Below are positions 26,301-37,490 of a DNA stretch of 64,000 bases, in pieces. A program made the translations under genes and the position numbers. The notes under the pieces were generated by a model. It saw nothing but the letters and a program-made list of their open reading frames with translations. It was not told where the DNA came from and did no database searches. Position 1 is the first letter of the stretch. Every line of letters begins with the position of its first letter. Source of the stretch: Amphiduros pacificus (lineage: Eukaryota; Annelida; Polychaeta; Phyllodocida; Hesionidae); the NCBI GenBank assembly GCA_949316495.1, contig OX439005.1:41600682-41664681 (forward strand). Direction: 5' to 3'.

Positions 26301-26932
26301 TTGGCTTCATCTATGTGTCTGTGTTTGTGGGGTATTTAGTGTTATTTAGTGTTTGAAGTGATCAATTAGAATTAGTTGACAGACATATTTTTTCATGTAA
26401 CCAAGAATATATATTATATATATATATATATATTTTATATAACATCTGCAGCAGTCTCAGCAGTAAACATACAACAAAGAGTATACTTTCTTTAGATTCC
26501 TTTAACCTTCTGCTGGATTCTGTAACTATGTATTTACTTATAGCTACTGATATTTAAGATATTATATTTATAAATATAAGTACCTTCATCTTCTTCCTCA
26601 TCTTTCTCTTTGTCCTCTTTGGAACTTTTATTTTCCTCTTTGACCTCTTCGACCCCAATCTCTTCATTAATTTTTCTATTATCACCCTCATCAAGCTTCT
26701 CCTTTTCTTCTGATTTTTCTTCCTCTTTATTTACTTTATCTTTTTCGTGATCTTCCATGTCATGCTTTTCTATCTCTCCTGAATGCTGACCCTTCTGTTT
26801 GCCTCCTTTGTTTTTCTTCTTTTTCTTGGCCTTGTTTTGTTGCTGTCCGTGTTCTGCTGCTGCTGCGGGTGCATCTGTCTGGGAGGCAGTCTGAGAATCC
26901 TCCTCACCATCTCCATCTTTCCTACCAGCCAT
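20347..26932 (-). CDS. CNST: Consortin-like single-pass membrane protein, ten exons
   Basis: Exons in transcript order are 26932-26584, 26137-25953, 25788-25758, 25360-25238, 23490-23382, 23205-23175, 22919-22811, 21787-21683, 20966-20913 and 20552-20347 (stop 20349-20347). Every phase agrees; total 433 residues. Residues ~1-116 are a charged Lys/Glu-rich region. Residues ~117-330 look like TPR-type helices: YEAGVRYVEAGRNAAALRCF, QLPQCLHK/VADIYYAKEEY, KAIQFIQAEKMFYETAL, HLALEYQGKATKLR. A linker follows, then a hydrophobic helix (LLLILFFLVTVALSILFIYI) and a ~45-residue Tyr/Cys-containing tail. This order (acidic N-terminus, helical repeats, C-terminal membrane anchor with a short conserved tail) is that of consortin, a trans-Golgi protein that sorts connexins in vertebrates. 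The name rests on architecture and remembered motifs, so it is less certain than the gene model. The second intron appears to be GC-AG. The start ATG is 26932-26930; TTG upstream was rejected. Confidence 0.75.
21796..21968. repeat. 18-bp tandem repeat in CNST intron, about 10 copies
   Basis: The unit is GATGAATACACATGGATA with variants. On the gene's strand the array ends within about 10 bases of the 3' splice site of the exon at 21787-21683, so it makes up part of the branch-point/polypyrimidine region. Confidence 0.85.
22394..22760 (-). mobile_element. LINE reverse-transcriptase fragment (CR1/L2/jockey type)
   Basis: The minus strand reads LAHAFVTSTLNYGNSLL, then LPKCEIAMLQRLQNAAARVV, then (after a frame shift) HWLPVEARIDFKIALLTWK. 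This is the conserved region after the reverse-transcriptase core of CR1-like non-LTR elements (compare HAFVTSRLDYCNSLLYGLP, LQRVQNAAARLV, LHWLPVxxRIxFK). It is a broken, 5'-truncated copy in a CNST intron, same strand as the gene. Confidence 0.85.
23855..23950. repeat. Degenerate ~30-bp repeat carrying TGACGTCA sites
   Basis: CATGACGTCACTATG-like units recur about four times. TGACGTCA is intact at 23857-23864, 23911-23918 and 23940-23947 and mutated (TGATGTCA) in the unit between the first two. It lies in a CNST intron. Confidence 0.65.
23965..24465. repeat. Four-copy ~150-bp tandem repeat
   Basis: Each unit contains TTCAGTGGAAAGAAATGT, CTCACG(T/C)AACTG and a GCTCGCAATGTCAAG-like block. Copies are clearly diverged and the last is partly deleted. 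The array runs straight into a LINE tail at 24466. Confidence 0.8.
24466..24740 (-). mobile_element. LINE 3' end (C-terminal ORF2 segment)
   Basis: The minus strand reads without interruption TRLRTVGDRAFSSVGPRLWN, SLPTNIRTSTSVSSFKNRLK and THLFRMHVLSAAL, then stop. RAFSxxxPxLWNSLP...FKxxLKTHLF is the standard C-terminus of CR1/L2-like non-LTR elements. The tail carries ATAGCGCTGATACC, which also appears in diverged form at 52785. Confidence 0.88.
26407..26440. repeat. (TA)n microsatellite
   Basis: An AT-dinucleotide run in the first CNST intron. Confidence 0.9.
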
Positions 26933-27399
26933 AATCAATCACTTCCTGCAAAATAGCAATTATATCAATCAATTAATATTTTAGTTCTACTATTTGCTTT
27001 TCCAATCCTAATGTAAATGGAAGAAAACTTTTAAAAAAGCCCGCCAAAATGAACTACATGTTATGATAATAAAGTGGCAATCCATACTGACCACAGACCA
27101 ACAGCCTAATCAGTTGATACCTTACATCCAGCCCCAAGGGCAAAACAAGCACAAGCAAAAAAACACAAGTGCAATTGCAGGTTACAATCTTCTTCTTTTT
27201 ATTGGATTCTAGATGTATATTTGTTCACTTCCAGTTGGTTGTTTTCATGATGGTGAGCTGTAATTGGCCGATGGTAGCCAGCAAGTGCAATGAAGTTTTA
27301 GATCACATGTGAAAATTGGCAAATTTTACAATACTTCAGAGCCTCAGATAAAGCTCTTTACATTTTCATTCATGAAGTTATGATAACCTTTATTTTGTA

Positions 27400-28020
27400 A
27401 TTCTTATCCTCCCTGTGGAGGGACAGAATAATGATGCAGTAAAATTCCAAGAGGACCTTAATAAAATGGAGAAATGGTCAAATGAGTGGCAAATGGACTT
27501 CAATGCTCAGTAATGCTACACCCGGAGCAGCAAGAAAAACACCAAGCCCTTGAGATAAGAAAATATACTTTAAATGGTCACATCTTGCAACATGCTGAAC
27601 ATCATCCCTACCTTGCAAACAGATATGAAATGGGGTCAACATATTAACACCAATGCCTGCAAAGCAATTCAAGTACTGGGTTTTGTAAGAAGGAATTTCA
27701 ACATGGTGTGCCCTCACTTAGAATATGCATCAAGTGTTTGGAACCCTTACCTCAAGAAAGATATTGACCAAATAGAATCAGTGCAAAGACATGCTGCTCG
27801 ATTCTTGTCTGGCAATTTGAAGTAATAAACAGGCATTGTAACAAAATTCCTGGAAGACCTAAAATGGGATTCACTAGCAGGGAGAAGGGGGACTCAGAGG
27901 CTGGTTTTATTGTACAAAGCTATATATGGTAAATTAGCTTCAAAACTACCTGAACGCATCAAAATGAAATCAGCACCTACTTAAGGCTCAGGGAAAAAAC
28001 ATAGGCACCCGGGCCCTGCC
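27400..28020 (+). mobile_element. LINE remnant (jockey/CR1 type)
   Basis: Pieces in shifting frames read DAVKFQEDLNKMEKWSNEWQ, MDFNA, LQTDMKWGQHINTNACKAIQ, LGFVRRNF, VCPHLEYASSVWNPYLKKDI, DQIESVQRHAARFLSG and LVLLYKAIYGKLASKLPERI. These are the ordered landmarks of the region after the reverse-transcriptase core in jockey/CR1 elements. Stops and frame shifts break it, and the usual stretch between RRNF and the HLEYASSVW block is missing. Confidence 0.88.
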
Positions 28021-28627
28021 AATCTCTCAGACCAATGATTAGATATAGAGGAGTTGTACAGTTCTGGTTCTGATAAAGTTGTACAGTTCTGGTGTGTACT
28101 TTTCAACAACATGGAGATCGGCAATCAGCCTACAGGTATAAGAGTAGTTTCCAACACAAAATGTAACATTTTCTGTGTTATCTTGAGAAAGAATTTTGCT
28201 TTTCTCTTGACGATATAACAAAGAATATTTCAGTAGCTTGTTCATCAAATTATAAGAACATGTAAATATTCATATAAAACTGACAGAGGCAGGAGGTTTT
28301 TCATCCGTGATGTTTTCAGGTGGTGTTAATTATCTGTGAGAAGTAGTTTCTGACAGTCTTATCACACCTTGGTGAAAAAATAAATTAGAATTTTTGATAA
28401 CTTTAATTATTAGAATAATACTATAGCTTTCTGTTTCTTAAAGATTTTAATCATATTCGGCATTTCACTTCAAACTACTAAGAGAAAGCAAACCTGAAAA
28501 AAATGACATGCTAAATATGACTGTGATCATTTATATTTTGACAAATTTAAATTGAAGAAAACAAATCAAGTCATTGAAGAATTTCACGATTAAACTAATG
28601 CTATCGCTCCTGTCAACAAGTAGTTGG

Positions 28628-29041
28628 TCACAAAACATAATTTGAAACAATTAAAGACCTGTGCAGAAGCCCTTGTCGGAAACTACTGCTTGTCGGAAAC
28701 TGCTCTGATGCCTGTTTGGAAATTGCTGGAAATGGCAACAAGCTGTGACCCTTACAAATACAGCTATTTTCCAAGGACTGTGACTGAATGGAAAATCTAG
28801 TCACATTGTAAACAGGTAACTCGGCATCTTTCAGGAACTCCCTGGGCGAGGTATAAAGTTGGACCAGCTTGGACCAGCTGCAATCTTGCACTCTCGGTGG
28901 GATGTCAATTGGTTTTGCCGAGTAAACTTGTTGATGGAGCTTGTTGCAGCTCGAAAATGAGCGATATATGAACAGTTTAAAGAATTTATCAGGAATCTGT
29001 GATGTAAAGTTTTTTGAACAAAATTTCGTTGAAAAATGCAT
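28628..29041 (-). CDS. Unidentified 137-aa ORF, possible small gene or exon
   Basis: Open from ATG (29041-29039) to TGA (28630-28628). It starts MHFSTKFCSKNFTSQIPDKF and contains RVQDCSWSKLVQLY, SPREFLKDAELPVYN and SSSFRQGLLHRSL. The first ~35 residues are basic, Ser- and Phe-rich and low in acidic residues, as in mitochondrial targeting peptides. The stretch is more GC-rich than its surroundings. A candidate acceptor (TTTTGTAG) lies about 28 bases upstream, and a well-formed mini-exon (29203-29159, QVWKTLSDNIIKEIP, flanked by CTCCCAG and GTATGT) lies before it, but I could not join them in phase. I recognise no family. It may not be a real gene. Confidence 0.3.
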   Translation of the reverse strand: MHFSTKFCSKNFTSQIPDKFFKLFIYRSFSSCNKLHQQVYSAKPIDIPPRVQDCSWSKLVQLYTSPREFLKDAELPVYNVTRFSIQSQSLENSCICKGHSLLPFPAISKQASEQFPTSSSFRQGLLHRSLIVSNYVL

Positions 29042-29406
29042 AAACCGATTTACCTGTACCACTACAAAATAAATATTCAAGAGCTATCTCAAGCAAAATA
29101 AATAAAATATCAACCTGAACGATCAAATTCTGTGAACGAATCCAAGCAAAACATACGGGTATTTCCTTGATGATGTTGTCGCTCAAAGTCTTCCACACTT
29201 GCTGGGAGAAAAGAGGACAAAAATGATACATTGTGGAGCAACCTAAAGACGAAAATGAGTAGTTCAGAGAAAGATATTTTGCACGCATATAACATAAAAT
29301 AAATCAAGCATAAGAAGTTGGATAAATGAGACAATTTATAAGTTTTGCACACAACTGATTTTCATTAAAAATGTAAACATACAAATACATATAACATAAA
29401 TTGATT

Positions 29407-29725
29407 TGTTTGTTTGTTTGTTTGAGGTTTTATACCCAGCTTTACTAGGCCTCTTCAATATAGTCATCAAAGATGGATAAGGGCAAGCACTCCTAGTTTT
29501 CTTCATTTCCATGTTCCCTATGTTTCTGCTATAGAATCTAAAAATAACCCCTCACCACAAGGTGTTTGTTTGTTTGTTTGTTTGAGGTTTTATACCCAGC
29601 TTTACTAGGCCTCTTCAATATAGGTGTTATCAAAGATGGATAAGGGCAAGCACTCCTAGTTTTCTTCATTTCCATGTTCCCTATGTTTCTGCTATAGAAT
29701 CTAAAAATAACCCCTCACCACAAGG
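29407..29725 (+). repeat. Two-copy ~155-bp tandem duplication with (GTTT)n
   Basis: Two adjacent copies beginning with a TTTG run, then GAGGTTTTATACCCAGC, and ending CCCCTCACCACAAGG are almost identical. A 3-base indel is the main difference (ATAGTCATC versus ATAGGTGTTATC). The duplication is recent. Confidence 0.95.
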
Positions 29726-29942
29726 ACAGTGTGGGGTCAATGACAAAAGTGTGGTCAGTTCATCACACAAGAAAGTAGTATTAAGAGAAAAGAATGAGAT
29801 GTTTATGACTCATGTACTCTGCCTGAGACGCATCACATTGAAATAAGACACAATATAGCTTAACTCATGATATGTTTCAACACAGACATAAATTTTAGTA
29901 CTTACAAAGTTTATTTCCTTTTTATACACTTAATATTCTGAC

Positions 29943-30158
29943 TTAAAAGCCCATCACGTCGATTTTGAGTTTTAGAAGAAATAGCCTTGTTGTTAAATCC
30001 ATTTTTTCCCTCCCCTCCATTGGGTCTTTAATTCTTGTATTCCAATATTTTTCTATCCACATGTTGCACATCTTTTCACAAATCCCAGTGTCTACATTAG
30101 CGCACAAACTTGATATGGTTTCTATAAATTCAGTCCAGAGGTCAACATGGTTTTGCAT
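29943..30158 (-). CDS. Unidentified 71-aa ORF
   Basis: It runs from ATG (30158-30156) to TAA (29945-29943) and reads MQNHVDLWTEFIETISSLCA, with CEKMCNMWIEKYWNTRIKDP further on. The frame stays open upstream to about 30221, with a possible acceptor (CCCTCATCAG) near 30200. The composition looks protein-like, but no family is recognised. It may be a piece of a transposable element or an exon of the neighbouring ORF. Confidence 0.25.
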   Translation of the reverse strand: MQNHVDLWTEFIETISSLCANVDTGICEKMCNMWIEKYWNTRIKDPMEGREKMDLTTRLFLLKLKIDVMGF

Positions 30159-30999
30159 TTTCAACTTAATTATGTCCGGAATGGCTGATCCAGTGTGAAC
30201 TGATGAGGGATTAACTAGCAAGATGAATATAGATCATGACTACTTAAAGTGATTAGAATTTTAGAATTCATGTTTTTCTGTGTATCACAAAGAATTTTAG
30301 AAGTTTCAACAGTGAAAATTTATAAGATAATTGATATAAATGTATCAATATTCAGGCTGCTCTAATCTACTTTATATATAGGCAAATAAATATTAAACAA
30401 ATAAGACTTGAATGAACTCCTGACACACTGCCGTGTAGATCAATCAAAACACACCACTTGACTCTGATCAATTTCTTGATTTTTTTGTATTGCATCCAAA
30501 GAAATATATTTTTATTAATTGTATCTTTGTATTTTCATTCTGATAATAAATGTGACTTTTCAAAAGAGGTATTCACAGGGATGATGTCTACATATGTGAG
30601 TGAGGCGTCAGAAGCAAGAGGGCAATTAAGATGCATGTACATTAAAAAGTAATTAGGCAACTTTTATGATGGAGGTGGGCGACAAACCATGTCCAAGTGA
30701 TGTGTCTATTTACATATTTTATCCCGTTTACATATTCATTTCATGATGAGACCTACTTGTAGACCTACTTGTACATGTTGTAGCAGATATAGTCTACGTT
30801 CCATGTTCAATAAAGAATTCCATCTTCAAGGACAATCACGTTGTGCTGTATATTGAATGATTCTCTTATAGCCTATAGTCTGGGCCTGCATTAAGGATCT
30901 TTTCCAGACAACGACCAGCTGGACTCAACTGCCCTGTTCATCACTTTTTAAATATTTGAGCCTGAATAATCATCCCGTACTTTCAGTTTGTGGATGTAT

Positions 31000-31700
31000 T
31001 TGGATTGTCTTTGTAAAATATAACTTTTGGCATTCCCAAGACCAAGCTCTCCCAAAGTATGGTCATTGCATGTTGTGAGTCTTACTCCAAGCATATGCTT
31101 CAGTGTTGTCATATACGATTCAGCAGTTAACCATGTTTCATGCTGTTATATAATGCACTTTGAATAGCCATATTCCATACAGTTTGTTTTATACTAAAAG
31201 AAACCTCATTGTTTTTCATCAGGAATGATATGAATTTCAGGGTATGTCGTGCTTTAGATTTCAGGTGATTTTCCACTTGCTGCTTGATGCTACCAATGCC
31301 GATAGGTGTACCTAGGTAGTTATATACATCCATATGGTGAATGATTATATCCCCTAATTGAATCATGATGTCAGTATCATCCATAAGTAAAAGTATATGA
31401 GTGTCACCTAGCCAACCGTCTGGGCCACATGAATTAACTGCACATATGGTTTCATCTATGAAGAAGGTGAACAGAGGACAGCTAGTGCTGGCTCCCTGAC
31501 GAACACCTGCAGTAGTCTTAAATGTTTTATGTTCTTTAATACCTGCAGCGCATGACCTTTATGCTGATAGGACTTTTAAGAAGGTCCATTAGTTTGAGCA
31601 ACTTCTCATGGTTTACTTTGTCATAAGCCTTTTGGTAATCTGTGAATGATACAAAGAGTGTATGCTTACGTTTGCGTGCAATATCAATTAACAGCCAAAT
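31000..31700 (-). mobile_element. LINE reverse-transcriptase remnant
   Basis: The minus strand reads SFTDYQKAYDKVNHEKLLKL, MDLLKSP, then RQGASTSCPLFTFFIDETI, DTHILLLMDDTDIMIQ, DVYNYLGTPIG and KQTVWNMAIQSALYNSMKHG. FxDYxKAYDKV, RQGxxxSCPLF and the MDDT box are reverse-transcriptase motifs 3-5 of non-LTR elements. Small frame shifts and missing ends mark it as dead. Confidence 0.88.
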
Positions 31701-33446
31701 TGTGAGAATTTGCTCTTACATGTACTCCTGTACTTTTGGACCCCAAATTAAATTCCCTGAGTTTCATTGCCCAAGTCAGAAGTAAGGAGATAAAATATCA
31801 ATATTCAAATGGAACCCAGACACCCTCAACACAAATATCCCTATTCTGTCATGGAGTTCATGAGAAATATGACACCATAGTAGGATCTAACAATAATAAA
31901 TCAGAGATTTAAAAAGAAAAATAAATAAGTCGGACAACTTGATAGCATTTATAAAATGAGACTTTTAAGCACTTTTGCCTTGCATAGTCACGGTATGAAT
32001 GTTTATACCATGATTTTTGCGATCAAATGTTCTTACTCATCATATTTCCTCTACATAAATGTTTGTGCCATTTGAAAGTAGATGAGTCTTCTGCTAAAAT
32101 CTAAATCATCCATTGGACACTTCGTCAACATACTTGTTGCAGCATTTAAGCACACCCCCAAATCTCTGTAAAATTGCCTGTGATCACTGTGTTTTCATTG
32201 AAGCCCGAAAAAGAAATATCGGACCTTGATATATTAAAAATAATTCTTCCTTTAGATTACACTCACATGATAAAAATGGTCCACAACCAACTCTACAATC
32301 AGATAAACATTTTAAAGGTATCTTTTTTTAATATGAATATGAATGTGAAAAATACTGGAAAAAAATATCCATGAGCATACAACAACTAACAACAAATTAT
32401 AATGCAATGTAATTCTATGCACCCTACATTAAAAATAATAAACATTAAATAGTACACTCTTCATTAAAATTAGAATACATTAAATAGAAAATAGCATAAA
32501 AATAAGAACATTTTATCAGTTAAAGAGGAATAGGAAAAGGAAAATTCTAGAGGAAACTCTTAGATACTCTTGCTTTAACCAGATTCACATTTATTCCTCA
32601 TGGTTTATAAGTCAAAAGTGGAAGACATAATAAGCCAATAACTTTATCTGAAGTAAACATTTGCATAAAATGAGTTTTTAAAATAAAAATAGAATAGAAC
32701 ATGAAATTCACTTTCTATCATGTTGTCGTCACCTTGGTAAAAGAAACCCAGGTATTAGAACCAACGTTAACAGTCAGAAATAAAAGTTATTGTAAACGTT
32801 GTCTTGTCGTTTGATTTACGTTCCCCAAGGACATGTGAATCCCTCATGATATTCTAGTCACAAAAATAATTGATCAATCAATCTCATATGGTAATAATAC
32901 AATATTTGATTCCCCAATCTAATATATTAATATCGAAATAAAAGATGGACCTAATTGTTTAAACAATTTTATCACAACGACTGTATCCGAAACCATAATT
33001 GCACATTCCTTGTCAAACTGTTTAACACAATTTCCTTTTCATCATTATATAAACTATCTTATATATAGAAAATATGTCAAATATTTCTTACAAGATTTTT
33101 GCTTATAGTAAGAACATACTTGCCTTTTTCTTTGGCGTTTTCAATAGGGTATACTTCCTTTTATTCAATTGGCCAATAGGAAAAAGGGCATTAGCTGATT
33201 TTTCAAATTTGGTCTTACAAAACGTGACATTTGCTTAATTTTCAAAATAAACTTTTTTTTAATAATTTTAAGGAATGTTTTCTCAAAATTACATATGTCA
33301 TGCATGTAAAAATATTCAGTAAAATCATTTGCAAAAATCTTTTTTTTTTTTCCTGTTTTCTAATTCCAGTTAGTTATTTTGTATATTATTTTGACATCTT
33401 ACTTCTTACATTTCTAACATCTCAAGCAAACTTTAGGTCAAGTTAA

Positions 33447-33482
33447 CAGTATATTTCATATTTCATATTTCATATTTCATAA
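33447..33482. repeat. TTTCATA heptamer run
   Basis: Four to five head-to-tail TTTCATA units. Confidence 0.8.
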
Positions 33483-33960
33483 TCAAATCAAACATATCAC
33501 TTTCAAGCACAGGATTGAGAATCCAATTCTAAAATAGCAAAGAAGAGCATTAATTATAAATAGCCATGTGAATTTTGAATTTGGCAAGTACTCAGATTTG
33601 CGCATTCTGAATTTTAATTTGTTTTTGATAGGGACATGTGCATTATCATTCTCCACTTAATTTTGGTTTATAAATTTAAATATTATCAAAAACTGAACAT
33701 TATTTGTTATTCAGTTAAAAGGTAATCTAATTTTATGACACTGATCGGATTATATTATCACGCGCAGTCAAAGCAAAGCATTTATCTTGTCCTTATAAGG
33801 TCCCGACAGATTTGGAGTAGATATATCTTATTCGACTTTTGCGAGAAAGCTGGCATGTCGAAGTGCAGCACGTGCATTTGTTTACAAACATTGAACTGCC
33901 ATGTGGTCGATAAAAACATCCGGAATGTGGGTTTGTGGGATCGAATCTCCAAGACAAGCT

Positions 33961-34023
33961 AAGATGGCGCATGTCAACAAACTTTGTCATCTGCCAAAAC
34001 ATGTTTGATTTTACCTAACAAAG
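33961..34023 (+). promoter_or_regulatory. Candidate first (untranslated) exon and start region of the dynein gene
   Basis: AAGATGGCG, a motif common near animal transcription starts, lies at 33961-33969, and a strong donor (CAAAG|GTAAGAC) follows at 34023/34024. The ATG here opens only a 14-codon ORF, so it would be an upstream ORF. The dynein coding start at 40199 sits 52 bases after a good acceptor (TGTCATTTCAG, ending 40147), so an upstream non-coding exon is expected. Linking the two is inference. Confidence 0.3.
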
Positions 34024-34435
34024 GTAAGACAGTTGTTTCAGTTTTGTATTTACTGCCTCAAAAGTTGAAACATGTATACAAAAGAGGCGACACAACATCA
34101 TAAATTTGTAATAAGGACGCGACTGAGTCAGAAATCGAAGAATTCTCTTCGATTTGGCTTTGCAGGTGCCCGAGTCATGGTTCAGTGACCTTTCACATTC
34201 ATTCGTTTAATTATTTATTCGATGCAAAGTTGTGGTTCAGCTTTAGATCAAAAGCTTGCTTCAAGTGCCTATGGACTTTCTTGATAAAACACGTCAAAAA
34301 TGGTTTTTAAAAGTATTACATGTACATGTGAAAGGAGAAAGTATAGATTATAACTTCAAATAAGAAATTACCAAGCTGACCTAAAAAATTGTACTTGTAG
34401 TGCTGCTCAGCCAGTTCTGCTCCGAAATTAATTTA

Positions 34436-35041
34436 TACCCAAAGACATCGTCAAAAAGGACTTGAAATCCACCGTTTCCAGAAACATCATGCACTGCCCA
34501 TCCAATTTAAGTCCCGACTCTGTAAGAACTCGACTTCCGGCGACTAACAATCAAAGAATTATGTACGGTTTAAATCAATTAAGATGTCAGCCCTGTTTGA
34601 AAATATTTCTTTGTTTTTTCTTGATCTCAGCATCGTTTCGCCATTGTTTACGAGTTTGCGCAATCAGGTGAAAGTGGGTCAGTTTATTCACGGGAGTGAC
34701 AGCAACGATCTGAAGCTCAACAACGTTGTGGTCCTTCTGACGTCATATGAAGATTCTCCCTTTGTGTTTCCATGACGTCATCACTTGGACTCTTCCAAAT
34801 GCCATTTCACGTTGTCACGTGTGATATCGGGTAAAAAACTGAAGAAAAAACACTACAGAATTCACACAGATTTGTATTTTTATACATTATGACTGGGAAC
34901 GATAGTGACATGGATCAGAACTGCAACAGTCAATCGCCGGAGGTCGAGTTCATTTACTAGGGAAACTTCAATATGATGGGCAGTGCGCCGTGTTTCTAGA
35001 AACAGTGGATTTCATGTCTATTTTACCGATGGCTTTGGGTA
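34436..35041 (+). mobile_element. TACCCAAAG MITE, second complete copy, 606 bp
   Basis: TIRs start TACCCAAAGACATCG and are flanked by TA (34434-34435 and 35042-35043). The interior is collinear with 11342-11954, including CAATCAGGTGAA, CACTTGGACTCTTC, CAACAGTCAATCGCCGGAGG and two TGACGTCA palindromes at 34738-34745 and 34773-34780. The left TIR is more diverged than the right. Confidence 0.88.
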
Positions 35042-35647
35042 TAGTTCAATTTTAATGGCTCAAACTCACAGGTGAGTACTCAAGGCAATTACAATAAATA
35101 AATTAAGGATTTTATATTGAAGTCTAAAAGCATAGTTTGAGAGTGAATGCTTGATTTACATGTACAACAGCAAACCTACTGTCCTCACTGGAAACTGATG
35201 CTACAGTGACTGGCAACCAAATCTGCACACTTTACCATTTTCCTTTTAGTATGTTTATGAGATTTGTCAAAACTGAATACAAACTACTCACAATGATCAT
35301 AGGTCATCAACTTTAGATGCCTGTGAAGTGAAAATGAAACATATTTACTATTCACAACTTTATTGTGAAATTGATATGGGTTACACGTTCAATCAACTTG
35401 CAGCTTGTCCAAGTTTTAATATGAGTCATATATGTTGACAACCTCAGTCATGCAGTGAAAACCATCAAGCATTTTGAATATTTTGAAAAATAATGGGAAT
35501 ACAAGATGATGTGTGAGTCACAACATCCAGCTCAATTGCTCTTAGTACAGCAAGGTTTGCTTGATGTTTGACTCAGTTGAGTCCAGCATCTGATACTCAG
35601 CTACCATTATGTACACTTACCACTCACTTTGCTATCATGCACATCAA

Positions 35648-35955
35648 CCCTAATGGACGGGAAGGATGGCAATGTCCACCACCGGCAACAGGCGGTAAGG
35701 ACGTAGACATCCCCATTGTTCTAGCTTGATGACGTCATTTGTAACATTCTTAAGGGCTGCAACTTGCTACAATGTAATCATGATAATGACGTCAGATTGA
35801 TTGGATCAAGGAATTTTGACCCCAGCACTTCATTAAACATATATAATAACCATGGTTATAAATTTTATAAATTTAGTATGTAGATACACTAGTCCAGAGA
35901 AAAGTTGGTTCATCCTACCAATCAACAAAATTTAAATAGGCTAGTCCATTAGGGG
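35648..35955 (+). mobile_element. TTAA-type MITE, second copy, 308 bp
   Basis: Collinear with 17437-17750 throughout. The right flank is TTAA (35956-35959); the left flank has decayed to TCAA (35644-35647). Both TGACGTCA palindromes are kept (35730-35737 and 35787-35794). Confidence 0.85.
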
Positions 35956-36593
35956 TTAATGATTAAACTTAGATAGTGCAGCTGTTATTAGACTATGTCT
36001 GTCTAAAGTTAATGGATCACTATAAACCAATAAAACATATACATTTTACAATCTTATATATTTGCCATATTGAACTTTGTCCATCAGTAACATATGAGAT
36101 TACATATTATTTAGATGAAAAGAAGGTTGTAAGTTTTATACTGTTATATTGCAATATTAACAGGTCTAAGTCACATTATTATACATCCTTTTAATTCTCA
36201 CATGCATTGTTATTATCTCCTCTATGGTGTAGTGAAATTTATATATACACAGGTGGAAAGAAAATTTAATAACTGAAAACTGACAAACCCACATGCTTTT
36301 AGTCATTTGGTAATAACAAACTGTATTGTGGCATAGGCCTAGGTCACTGAACACAATTTTCAAAACAAATCATTTACATGAATAATATAAACTTGAAAAC
36401 AACCCAATCATTTTTTTTTAGTTTTACAACAGTACAAACTAAATTATAATGATCAGTCAGTGTAATAATCAGTGTCAATTTTTTGTTGACACTACATTAA
36501 ATCTTTGCATTATCAGAATCACCGAACATTTCAGATGAATTTGGTAAAAGATGACCTTGTCCTAATGTCAAGGGTAGCCTCTCTGCTGATGTT

Positions 36594-37490
36594 AGTGTTT
36601 AGTTATTCCAACATAGCTGATATCAGCATGTTATCAATATGATGTTACTGATATTAACACATATTTATTCCAACATTGCTGATATCAGCATGTTATCAAT
36701 TTGATGTTACTGATATTAACACATATTTATTCCAACATTGCTGATATCAGCATGTTATCAATTTGATGTTACTGATATTAACACATATTTATTCCAACAT
36801 TGCTGATATCAGCATGTTATCAATATGATGTTACTGATATTAACACATATTTATTCCAACATTGCTGATATCAGCATGTTATCAATATGATGTTACTGAT
36901 ATTAACACATATTTATTCCGACATTGCTGATATCAGCATGTTATCAATATGATGTTACTGATATTAACACATATTTATTCCAACATTGCTGATATCAGCA
37001 TGTTATCAATATGATGTTACTGATATTAACACATATTTATTCCAACATTGCTGATATCAGCATGTTATCAATTTGATGTTACTGATATTAACACATATTT
37101 ATTCCAACATTGCTGATATCAGCATGTTATCAATTTGATGTTACTGATATTAACACATATTTATTCCAACATTGCTGATATCAGCATGTTATCAATATGA
37201 TGTTACTGATATTAACACATATTTATTCCAACATTGCTGATATCAGCATGTTATCAATATGATGTTACTGATATTAACACATATTTATTCCAACATTGCT
37301 GATATCAGCATGTTATCAATATGATGTTACTGATATTAACACATATTTATTCCAACATTGCTGATATCAGCATGTTATCAATATGATGTTACTGATATTA
37401 ACACATATTTATTCCAACATTGCTGATATCAGCATGTTATCAATATGATGTTACTGATATTAACACATATTTATTCCGACATTGCTGATT
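36594..37490 (+). repeat. 62-bp tandem array, 14-15 near-identical copies
   Basis: The unit contains ACACATATTTATTCCAACAT, then TGCTGATATCAGCATG and TTATCAATATGATGTTACTG. Copies differ mainly at one position (CAATATGATG or CAATTTGATG). Each holds the 12-bp palindrome GCTGATATCAGC. The last unit breaks down at about 37475. It would lie in the first dynein intron if the exon at 34023 is correct. Confidence 0.95.
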
